Positions 1 through 5,601 of a stretch of 9,629 bases of DNA are shown here, in pieces. The position numbers and the translations under genes were made by a program. Source of the DNA: an uncultured Micrococcales bacterium (GTDB taxonomy: Bacteria; Actinomycetota; Actinomycetes; S36-B12; GCA-2699445); NCBI GenBank assembly GCA_903915555.1, contig CAIWTL010000487.1:1-9629 (forward strand), in the 5' to 3' direction. Numbering within the stretch: the first letter of the stretch is position 1; the number at the start of each line of letters is the position of its first letter. The notes below the pieces were generated by a model. The model worked only from the letters and a program-made list of their open reading frames with translations, ran no database searches and had not been told where the DNA came from.

Positions 1-186
1 GGCCTTGGCTTGCGACTGGGACTGCGTGTCCGGCTGTGGCTGGGACTGTGCAGGAGCCGTCTGACCCTCCGCGGCCGCGGCGAGGCCGGTCGCCCCGGAC
101 CCCAGCAGCAGGGCACCCCCGGTGACTCCCACCAGCAGGGTCGCCGACCATCTCGAAACGCCAGGTGTCCGAATCAAGCGCCGCAT
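1..186 (-). CDS. Secreted protein of unknown function, N-terminal fragment (runs off left edge)
   Basis: The frame opens with ATG at 186-184 and stays open for 62 codons to the window edge, so only the N-terminus is visible. An AGGAG Shine-Dalgarno sits 5 nt before the ATG, which fixes the start. The N-terminus is a classical Sec signal peptide: basic MRRLIR, a hydrophobic core around residues 15-30 (SATLLVGVTGGALLLG), then an Ala-rich likely signal peptidase I site near residues 34-37. No lipobox Cys is seen. The mature part begins with a low-complexity Gln/Ser/Pro stretch (residues 40-62), typical of a flexible linker in an exported or wall-associated protein. The functional domain lies outside the window, so no role can be given. 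It lies downstream of the S16 lipoprotein gene on the same strand, separated by 202 nt, and probably has its own promoter. I am confident it is a gene. Confidence 0.8.
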   Translation of the reverse strand, partial: MRRLIRTPGVSRWSATLLVGVTGGALLLGSGATGLAAAAEGQTAPAQSQPQPDTQSQSQAKA

Positions 187-227
187 TTTGACTCCTCGTG
201 CCCGCACCACTACAGAGCGTGTAGCGA

Positions 228-256
228 GTCATATATAACACGCGGACAACAAGCAA
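228..256 (-). promoter_or_regulatory. Candidate promoter of the left-edge secreted protein gene
   Basis: On the minus strand TTGCTT (256-251) and TATGAC (233-228) are separated by 17 nt, inside an AT-rich patch (TTATATATGAC) that stands out from the GC-rich surroundings. The start codon is about 40 nt further on. The -35 match is partial and the assignment rests on sequence likeness only. Confidence 0.45.
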
Positions 257-292
257 CGAGCATCCAGGAACGCGCTCCACCCGACCGATGGG

Positions 293-308
293 ACGGCCAC
301 CTGGCCGT
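293..308 (-). terminator. Weak hairpin between S16 lipoprotein gene and secreted protein gene
   Basis: ACGGCCA and TGGCCGT form a perfect 7-bp inverted repeat with a 2-nt centre (equivalently a 6-bp stem with a 4-nt loop). There is no U-tract after it on the minus strand, so this could be an actinobacterial-style terminator or chance. Confidence 0.25.
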
Positions 309-372
309 GTCACAGCGTCGCCACAAGACATCCTCAAGGAGGCGTCAACACGGGCCGAATCCGCGGAACCGA

Positions 373-393
373 GATAGAGCCGCCGTGGCTATC
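373..393 (-). terminator. Imperfect hairpin overlapping the stop of the S16 lipoprotein gene
   Basis: On the minus strand the TAG stop lies inside an imperfect inverted repeat: AGCC/GGCT around a 5-nt loop, with an outer GAT/ATC pairing across a 2-nt bulge. It has no U-tract. Its position exactly at the gene end is what suggests a terminator. Confidence is low. Confidence 0.25.
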
Positions 394-2311
394 GATCGAG
401 CCCGACCGCCTGGGCCGACTGCTGCATCAGGGCGCCGATGACCGCGTACCAGATCTCGTTGAGTGCCAGCGCGCCTCCCGCACCGCGTCGGGGGGTGTTC
501 TGCAGTGCGCCGTAGACAGCACCGCCCCACCGGGTCTGCCAGATCGCGTAGTCCGGTTGGATCCGGTTGGGCTCCAGGACCAGGGCCAGCGAGCGTGCCC
601 GGGCCTGCTCGGCGCCGGAGGCGACCGAGTGGGTGAGGACGCGGCGGGGCCGTACCGGGGGCGCCGGACCCAGCCCCAACGGGTCACCTGCTGAGTCAGC
701 GGTGGGGTCGGAGCCGATCCCGAAGCCGCTCAACCCGAATGACGGGCCGCTCACCGCCGTCTGGCTGAGGATGTAGTACGACGTCGTATGGGCCAGGTCG
801 GCCATGGCCTCCGACAACCCCGACTGCCCGGAGGCCGCCGCCATCTCCTTCTTCAGCGCCTGGGCGACCGTGGCCGGGTCGGCTGCCTCTCCGGATGCCC
901 CGAACACCGAGGTGGTGTCGAAGTAGGCCATATTGGCGTCACCGGCCCGGGCGAGGAAGTCGGCGTAGGCCGCCACGAACGACGTCATGCCCTCGGGATC
1001 GCGGACCGGCATGGCCGGAGCTCGTCTGGCGGACGCGACGGCGTCGGGGCCGAAGACGGCGAGAGCTGCACGCTGGTCGGACATGATGGGTGCGGCGGCA
1101 CGCAGCCACGCCGCGCTGGGTGCTCGGGGTCCACGCAACTGGTCGGCGAGTGTCTGGAGGGCGGCGCGGGCGTAGGTGTACCAGCCTGCGGCGAACGGTA
1201 GGGAGAAGACCTGCTCCACTCCCAGTCGTTGGGCGTCGGTGTCCCGTCGAAGCAGGGTGTCGGCGTCGGCGATGAGAGTCTTCACGGTTCGGCGCAGGCG
1301 GTCGGCGACCTGTTGTCGATCGGTGCGCCGCAGTGCCGTGGCCATGGTGCGGCGTGCCGCTGCTCGTTCGACGTTCTGATAGGTGTCGACGCCGAGTCCG
1401 TAGGCAGTCGCCCAGTCGCGCCGGTCCACTGCGGCATTCACGCGTCTCACCTGTCCGGCGATGGCTCGTGACACCGCCGGGGGCAACCGGTCGGCCACGG
1501 CTGCGAATCGGTTGGTCGTCCGCTCGGCCAGCGCCTCCGTCGTGCGTTGGGCGACCGCAGTACCGCCGGGGGACAGCGGTGGCTGCTGGTCCCCCACAGG
1601 CGGCGCCAGGGGTTGGCCGGTGAAGATCCGGTAGGCCTCGGCCAGGTCACCCACCGGCCGCACCGTCACTCCCAGGGATTCCCCATAGGAGGTCATATCC
1701 CGGGGAACGCCGGTACCGGGGTCCTCCTGGAGGACGCTGCCCACGGGCAGCAGGACCGTGTCGTACCCGGCGTCGGCAGCGGCCTTCACCTTGGTGGGCA
1801 CGCCCTCGACGGTGCCGACGGTGCCGTCGGAGGAGATCGTGCCGGTCATGGTGATCCGGGGCAGCAGGGGCACTTGGTTGATGGCGGCGAGAGAGCCGAC
1901 CGTGAGGACGGCCCCCGCTGAGGTTCCGTCGATCGGGCCGGACACCGAGTAGTCCAGATTGATGGTACGCGGATCACGTCCACTGAACAGCGTTGCCACC
2001 ATGGCGGCCACCGTGGTGGCCGCGGTCCACCGGTCGCCGGCGCCCTTGTCGGCGATCTGGTTCAGATCCAGCGTGAACGCCCCGGATCCGGGCGAGACCT
2101 GGACGGTCGCCTGCTCGATACCACCCACCAGTTGGCCGTCGGCGTTCTCCCCGGCCCACAGAGCCGGGACCGTGACCATCGGTGATTCGGTGGGGGTGGC
2201 GGATGTGGAGCATGCACCAGCGACGAGCACGATCACCGACGTCAGCGCCAAGAAATGAGCGGTGACGAATGATTTGCGGCGTGGGGATGCTGTGTGGAGC
2301 AGTGAGAGCAC
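389..2311 (-). CDS. Lipoprotein with Lon-type (S16) serine protease domain
   Basis: The frame is open from a GTG at 2365, but I chose the GTG at 2311. It lies 11 nt after the stop of the upstream gene and gives a normal-length signal peptide. This start gives 640 aa. A PRRKSF n-region and a hydrophobic stretch lead to a lipobox-like AGAC with Cys34, so the protein is predicted to be lipid-anchored outside the membrane. Residues about 50-195 resemble the Lon proteolytic domain: DGTSAG with candidate nucleophile Ser131, then EGVPTK with Lys174. The Ser-Lys spacing of 43 equals that of E. coli Lon (S679/K722), and the following AAxDAG..TVLLP matches the family. There is no AAA+ ATPase domain. 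The remaining ~440 residues look mostly helical and Ala-rich, and I recognise no family in them. Substrate unknown. GC is high, as in the comE genes. Confidence 0.85.
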   Translation of the reverse strand: MLSLLHTASPRRKSFVTAHFLALTSVIVLVAGACSTSATPTESPMVTVPALWAGENADGQLVGGIEQATVQVSPGSGAFTLDLNQIADKGAGDRWTAATTVAAMVATLFSGRDPRTINLDYSVSGPIDGTSAGAVLTVGSLAAINQVPLLPRITMTGTISSDGTVGTVEGVPTKVKAAADAGYDTVLLPVGSVLQEDPGTGVPRDMTSYGESLGVTVRPVGDLAEAYRIFTGQPLAPPVGDQQPPLSPGGTAVAQRTTEALAERTTNRFAAVADRLPPAVSRAIAGQVRRVNAAVDRRDWATAYGLGVDTYQNVERAAARRTMATALRRTDRQQVADRLRRTVKTLIADADTLLRRDTDAQRLGVEQVFSLPFAAGWYTYARAALQTLADQLRGPRAPSAAWLRAAAPIMSDQRAALAVFGPDAVASARRAPAMPVRDPEGMTSFVAAYADFLARAGDANMAYFDTTSVFGASGEAADPATVAQALKKEMAAASGQSGLSEAMADLAHTTSYYILSQTAVSGPSFGLSGFGIGSDPTADSAGDPLGLGPAPPVRPRRVLTHSVASGAEQARARSLALVLEPNRIQPDYAIWQTRWGGAVYGALQNTPRRGAGGALALNEIWYAVIGALMQQSAQAVGLDR

Positions 2312-2322
2312 TCCCCCGCCAT

Positions 2323-2982
2323 CTACTCGTTGCAGAAGTTCTTCTCTTCCTTCTTGGGTCCCCACTGCATGTAACTCTGTGCCGCCCTCTTGTAGAAGTC
2401 ATCCAAGGTTGCCGCGACGCGGTATTGGATGGCGGTACCGCAGACGAACCCGACGAAGTTGTTGCCCCCGGAGAAACTGCCGACCTGATCGACGAAGTTC
2501 TTATCTCTGTCAGCGCCCTGCTGCGGCGGCCGGATTATCGCCCCGGTTCCCTTGACGTCTTTGGACTTGGTGATGGCCTTGGGGATCCCCCATGAGTTGT
2601 CGCCGATGTCGGCTGCCCACTCGATGGTCTTCTGTCCGGATCCGTTGGCAATGATCAGCGTGGCGTCTTCCGACATCTCGTTGATCCGAACCCAGTCGGT
2701 GCCGTTGGAGGTGCAGACGACGTAGGGATCGTCTCCCTGCTTCGCGGTGACGATGAAGACATCCCAGTACTCGACAGCGTCTTCCCCGGAGCCTTCCGTC
2801 GTGCGCTGGACGTAGGGTTCCGAGTCGCACGGGAATGCATCCATGGCACTGCGCTTGACATCAGACGGCGGTGCGTCGGTCTGCGTTGCACTGGACGACT
2901 CGGAGGGATCGGCGGCGCTGCACGCTGCCAGGAGCAACGGCACAACAGCCGCAAATGCTAATAGCGGTGTTCGAGCACTCAT
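2323..2982 (-). CDS. Small Cys-containing lipoprotein of unknown function
   Basis: The start at 2982 (ATG) is set by a GAGG Shine-Dalgarno 6 nt upstream. An upstream in-frame start at 3036 exists, but it would place a charged stretch before the signal peptide. The 219-aa product begins MSARTPLLAF and has a clear lipobox LLAAC with Cys21, so it should be anchored to the outer face of the membrane. A Ser/Thr/Pro-rich linker (about 22-42) precedes a globular region with four further cysteines (52, 90, 181, 217), enough for two disulfides. The protein ends at the last Cys plus two residues. I do not recognise a family. It lies 54 nt after the lasso cyclase and 11 nt before the S16 lipoprotein gene, and has a good candidate promoter of its own. 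Its GC is lower than that of the flanking genes. Envelope lipoproteins can act as immunity proteins for peptide antibiotics (NisI, SpaI), but nothing in the sequence shows this here. Confidence 0.8.
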   Translation of the reverse strand: MSARTPLLAFAAVVPLLLAACSAADPSESSSATQTDAPPSDVKRSAMDAFPCDSEPYVQRTTEGSGEDAVEYWDVFIVTAKQGDDPYVVCTSNGTDWVRINEMSEDATLIIANGSGQKTIEWAADIGDNSWGIPKAITKSKDVKGTGAIIRPPQQGADRDKNFVDQVGSFSGGNNFVGFVCGTAIQYRVAATLDDFYKRAAQSYMQWGPKKEEKNFCNE

Positions 2983-3021
2983 TGCGTTCCTCACGATCGG
3001 TTGACGCCCTGCCGAGCACTT

Positions 3022-3050
3022 ATCGTAAGCCTTCACCTACTGTGTGTCTT
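3022..3050 (-). promoter_or_regulatory. Candidate promoter of the small lipoprotein gene
   Basis: AAGACA (3050-3045) and TACGAT (3027-3022) are separated by exactly 17 nt on the minus strand. TACGAT fits the actinobacterial TANNNT -10 and the -35 keeps GACA. The element overlaps the last codons and stop of the lasso cyclase gene. The lipoprotein pair downstream may therefore be transcribed independently of the peptide genes, leaving an untranslated leader of roughly 30 nt. Confidence 0.5.
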
Positions 3051-4482
3051 CATCCATTGCTGCTCTGATCCAGGCCGTGGTGCGGTGCAGATCCAGAAGT
3101 GTGCCGGGTGACAGGCGGCTCAAGTCTGCCGTGGCCAAGCCAGGCAACCAGTGCCTCACAGCCGGCGATGCGGCGTTCCTGCCGATCGCTTGGGTGGCGA
3201 CGAGTCGCGTTTGCCCCGGCTCACGCTCCCCGACGTCCAGCAATTTGACGTCCCGTTGAAGTGAAGGCTCGGGCAGTAGGTCTGAGACGGCCTCACGGAA
3301 CAGTTGTCTCGGGCGTCCCGATTGCCACCAGCGGGCCGCCGGAACTTTGAGGCACCATTCGAGGAGTTGTCGGTCCAGCAGAGGATACGAGTACGAAAGG
3401 CCGTGACGGCGGGCCAGCCATTGATCAAGCTGCATCCGAGGTTGTAGGTGGCCATTGAACAGGTGCCACCGCCGCTGCGCCTCGGGCCCGGGGGTGAACG
3501 GCCTTGCTTGCAGCGTCAGCCTGTAGACCACACGTGAACGAAGGGGGCCACCAGCACAGATTCTTGCCAAGGTGGCTGCATCGGAATACGCAAGCATCCG
3601 ATGCCCCACTGGGGATCCGAGTCGTCGCAGTGTGCCTCTGGGTGAGGGGAGGCACTCCCGCAGTCTGTCGCCGGCTGCCTGCCACCGTCGACTCAGCAGA
3701 TGGGCGATCACAGATTGCCCGCCGGTGAACGAAGCGCATTGGTCTCCTCCCCACCCGGAGATCAGTGTGGTGAGCCCTTGTTCGGCCGCCTCTTGGAACA
3801 TGCTCTGTCGGGAGCCTTGTGGGCGGAGCGGCCAATGCCTCCGAAGTGGGTTCGCCTGGAGCACAACTTCGTCGCTTGTGTGACGTGAAGTCGAGTGGCG
3901 CAACGATGCGGCGTCAGCGACGGCAGCGATATACGGTGCCTCCATGGCGCTGTAGGTCGAATCCTCACTGTCCCAGAAGAAGGATGGCAGCCCCCTGGAG
4001 AACTGGCTGGCAAGCACGGCGAGCGAAGAACTGTCCAATCCGCCGCTGAGTTCCAAGCCGGTGGTCTCGGAGACCCGAGACTTCACGGCTGCGTCGAGGG
4101 CACTCCGGAATCCGTGAGCCAGATCCGCGTCGGACGCGCGGGCCCATTGCTCGTCCGGCTGAGGGGGGATCCACCACTGCGTGACCCGGGGCCTCGAGTA
4201 GCCGTCAGTGAGTTCTGTGACGGTACCGGGCAGCGCCACGCGGATGCCCCCGTACGGGGTGGCGGTTGACAATACTTGGTTCCCGGTCAACATCCTCGCC
4301 ACATGTTCCGGATCGGCCTCCGGTGGCGTCGCACGTAGTGCCAGGAGGTCTTCAATAGAGGAGGCGCACTCCCACCGGCTTGCGACCATCGTGAAGTAGA
4401 TGGGCTGTTCGCCGACGTGATCCGTGGTGATGGTCAGGCGCCCTTCATGGCGATGAGAACCTGTGGTGTGTGCACCAGTCAA
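3037..4482 (-). CDS. Lasso peptide cyclase, asparagine-synthetase-like, N-terminally short
   Basis: Lasso cyclases use ATP to adenylate an Asp/Glu side chain of the precursor, then close it onto the core N-terminus as a macrolactam. The ATP pyrophosphatase-type synthetase domain is complete: PP-loop SGGLDSS at 146-152, SGWGGDQ at 242-248, SYPLLDRQLLEW at 365-376 and LPEPSLQRDVK at 403-413. The N-terminal part starts at RLTITTDHVGEQPIYF, which matches the second half of the Ntn/glutaminase-like domain. The first ~80-100 residues, including the region of the catalytic Cys of AsnB, are absent. An in-frame TAG at 4503-4501 closes the frame upstream, and the TTG at 4482 is the only start before internal Met32; a GAGG lies 8 nt upstream. 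The gene follows the precursor gene by 58 nt. No PqqD-like or transglutaminase-like gene accompanies it. Another asparagine-synthetase-like role is possible, but the adjacent precursor favours lasso cyclisation. Confidence 0.8.
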   Translation of the reverse strand: MTGAHTTGSHRHEGRLTITTDHVGEQPIYFTMVASRWECASSIEDLLALRATPPEADPEHVARMLTGNQVLSTATPYGGIRVALPGTVTELTDGYSRPRVTQWWIPPQPDEQWARASDADLAHGFRSALDAAVKSRVSETTGLELSGGLDSSSLAVLASQFSRGLPSFFWDSEDSTYSAMEAPYIAAVADAASLRHSTSRHTSDEVVLQANPLRRHWPLRPQGSRQSMFQEAAEQGLTTLISGWGGDQCASFTGGQSVIAHLLSRRWQAAGDRLRECLPSPRGTLRRLGSPVGHRMLAYSDAATLARICAGGPLRSRVVYRLTLQARPFTPGPEAQRRWHLFNGHLQPRMQLDQWLARRHGLSYSYPLLDRQLLEWCLKVPAARWWQSGRPRQLFREAVSDLLPEPSLQRDVKLLDVGEREPGQTRLVATQAIGRNAASPAVRHWLPGLATADLSRLSPGTLLDLHRTTAWIRAAMDEDTQ

Positions 4483-4540
4483 GAAGGCTGCCTCGCGCGT
4501 CTACCGTGAATCAACTGAGAAGGCCTGAGGGCTAGTGGCC

Positions 4541-4675
4541 CTATGAACCTCTGCCGGGCGTTCTGAAGGACTCCCGTCCGAGGATTGTGGGCGGTCCGTT
4601 CGCCTCCGACGACGCCGAGAGAGCCACTAATGAGGGAGCGATCCAAGGTTCCTTGTGCTCGTGGTCGGACTGCAT
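4541..4675 (-). CDS. Putative lasso peptide precursor, 44 aa
   Basis: This short gene starts at ATG 4675 with an AGGAG Shine-Dalgarno 6 nt upstream and stops at TAG 4543-4541. The N-terminal part, MQSDHEHKEPWIAPSLVALS, contains W11-x2-P14-x-L16. This resembles the Y/W-x2-P-x-L leader motif that RRE (B1) proteins of lasso pathways bind. The predicted core is GPPTILGRESFRTPGRGS (residues 27-44). Glu35 is the only acidic residue downstream of the leader. Ring sizes of 7, 8 or 9 would require Pro29, Pro28 or Gly27 as residue 1, and only Gly is usual, so a Gly1-Glu9 ring with a 9-residue tail is predicted. Phe11 and Arg12 of the core are candidate steric plugs. The usual leader Thr at -2 is replaced by Ala. 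The cyclase gene follows 58 nt downstream. The gene call is well supported; the product class is inferred from motif plus neighbour. Confidence 0.75.
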   Translation of the reverse strand: MQSDHEHKEPWIAPSLVALSASSEANGPPTILGRESFRTPGRGS

Positions 4676-4681
4676 TTCCTG

Positions 4682-4686
4682 CTCCT
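4682..4686 (-). promoter_or_regulatory. Ribosome binding site of the lasso precursor gene
   Basis: AGGAG on the minus strand lies 6 nt before the ATG of the 44-aa precursor. It is one of the clearest Shine-Dalgarno sequences in the window. It decides both that this small frame is a gene and where it starts. Confidence 0.75.
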
Positions 4687-4718
4687 ACGGCTCACGGTGG
4701 CGCACCTGACAGACCCTC

Positions 4719-4736
4719 AATCTACTGGAATCCAGT
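4719..4736 (-). promoter_or_regulatory. Candidate operator palindrome and -10 box upstream of the precursor gene
   Basis: ACTGGATTCCAGT (4736-4724) is a perfect 6-bp inverted repeat around one central base. It overlaps by one base a TAGATT hexamer (4724-4719) that fits TANNNT. No convincing -35 lies 16-18 nt upstream. Transcription from here would leave a leader of roughly 35-40 nt before the precursor ATG. A palindrome abutting a -10 box is a common repressor arrangement, but no regulator gene is in the window. Confidence 0.35.
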
Positions 4737-4828
4737 GATGCAAGAGCGCCTGTGTGGTGATTGTCCGCCTCGTAGACCTCTACAGCGGCGGCCGCCCGGC
4801 TTGCCCACAGCATCAGACACCGTGTGGT

Positions 4829-4862
4829 AGTCCCCAGGGACAACAACTCGGCAGTCCCCAGG
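4829..4862 (+). repeat. Pair of 10-bp direct repeats upstream of comEA
   Basis: AGTCCCCAGG occurs at 4829-4838 and again at 4853-4862, with starts 24 nt apart. The left copy is also part of a short palindrome, GTCCCCAGGGAC (4830-4841). The pair ends 25 nt before the comEA start and could be a protein-binding site for comEA control. It may also be chance in GC-rich DNA. Confidence 0.35.
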
Positions 4863-4887
4863 CAAGGCGCGAAGCAGTCTGACTCAG

Positions 4888-5601
4888 GTGAGAGAACGTA
4901 TTCCCTTCGAACCAGGCTCCACCACCGTGCTCGGCGTCATCGGCGGCATCGGGGTGGTGTTGGCGGTGGCCTGGTGGTGGTGGGGGCAACCGGAGGGGCC
5001 GACCCCCGTCCCCCGCGCGGTGGCGAGCGCGAGCGCCCTGCCCGCCGTCACGACGCCGCCGTCGCCTGTGGGCGCGTCGGCCGCAACGGGATCCGCATCC
5101 AGCTCGGTCTCGGGATCGGACCCGGGGGTGGCGGGACAGTCGACGGGGTCGATCACGGTGGACGTACGGGGCGACGTCGCGCGGCCGGGACCGTTGGAGC
5201 TCCCCGCCGGCAGCCGGGTCATCGATGCCGTGACGGCGGCCGGGGGAGCCACCGGGCGCTACGGCCCGGTGAACCTGGCCCGCGTGCTCAGCGACGGCGA
5301 ACAGGTGCGCATCGGGCCCGGCCCGCTGACGGCGACCGGCGCAGCGGCAGCAGCCACCAGCGGTCCGGTCAGCCCCGCCGCGTCGCCGGGTACGACAGGC
5401 GCAGGAGCGCTGATCGACATCAACACCGCCGACGTCACCGAGCTGGAGGAGTTGGACGGAGTGGGTCCGGTGCTGGCAGCGGCGATCGTGCAGTGGCGCA
5501 CCGACAACGGGCCCTTCACCAGTGTCGAGGACCTCCTCGACGTCAGCGGGATCGGTGACGCCACCCTCGCGGGGATGCGCGACCAGGTCACCGTCGGCTG
5601 A
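4888..5601 (+). CDS. comEA: ComEA, competence DNA receptor with SLBB and helix-hairpin-helix domains
   Basis: ComEA is the membrane-anchored receptor that binds double-stranded DNA outside the cell and feeds it to the ComEC channel. The 237-aa product has one membrane segment (about residues 13-33, ending in a run of Trp). A Pro/Ala/Ser-rich linker (34-86) follows, then an SLBB-type domain (about 88-144, beginning ITVDVRGDVARPGPLELP). The C-terminal (HhH)2 DNA-binding domain covers about 175-236 (IDINTADVTELEELDGVGP and VSGIGDATLAGM). This order is typical for the family. The GTG at 4888 is the only usual start after the in-frame stop at 4828, although its Shine-Dalgarno is weak. The stop overlaps the comEC start by one base (TGATG), which indicates translational coupling. 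It is divergent from the lasso genes across a 212-nt gap. Confidence 0.92.
   Translation: MRERIPFEPGSTTVLGVIGGIGVVLAVAWWWWGQPEGPTPVPRAVASASALPAVTTPPSPVGASAATGSASSSVSGSDPGVAGQSTGSITVDVRGDVARPGPLELPAGSRVIDAVTAAGGATGRYGPVNLARVLSDGEQVRIGPGPLTATGAAAAATSGPVSPAASPGTTGAGALIDINTADVTELEELDGVGPVLAAAIVQWRTDNGPFTSVEDLLDVSGIGDATLAGMRDQVTVG

Noticed and set aside
389..2365. The S16 lipoprotein as the missing lasso leader peptidase
   Set aside because: Leader removal precedes cyclisation in the cytoplasm, whereas this protein is predicted to be outside the membrane. Its GC also matches the flanking chromosome rather than the lasso block. Kept only as a remote possibility.
2983..3036. Upstream in-frame start for the small lipoprotein gene
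   Set aside because: The longer form adds 18 charged residues before the signal peptide and lacks a ribosome binding site, while 2982 has GAGG at 6 nt.
4787..4796. Palindrome GGCGGCCGCC and nearby GTAGA-CC-TCTAC as a terminator
   Set aside because: There is no U-tract and no gene ending there on either strand. Short GC palindromes are expected by chance in this DNA.
4685..4813. Minus-strand open frame of 42 codons just upstream of the precursor, considered as a second precursor or leader
   Set aside because: There is no ribosome binding site, no W/Y-x2-P-x-L motif, and no Gly with Asp/Glu at ring spacing 7-9 in its C-terminal part.
4585..4830. Plus-strand open frame of 81 codons opposite the lasso precursor
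   Set aside because: It has no Shine-Dalgarno, a low-complexity Pro/Arg-rich product and no recognisable motif. The opposite strand has a better supported gene with AGGAG.
4824..5558. Long overlapping frame through comEA on the plus strand
   Set aside because: Its Arg/Gly-rich product is a frame shadow. The comEA frame carries clear SLBB and HhH domains.
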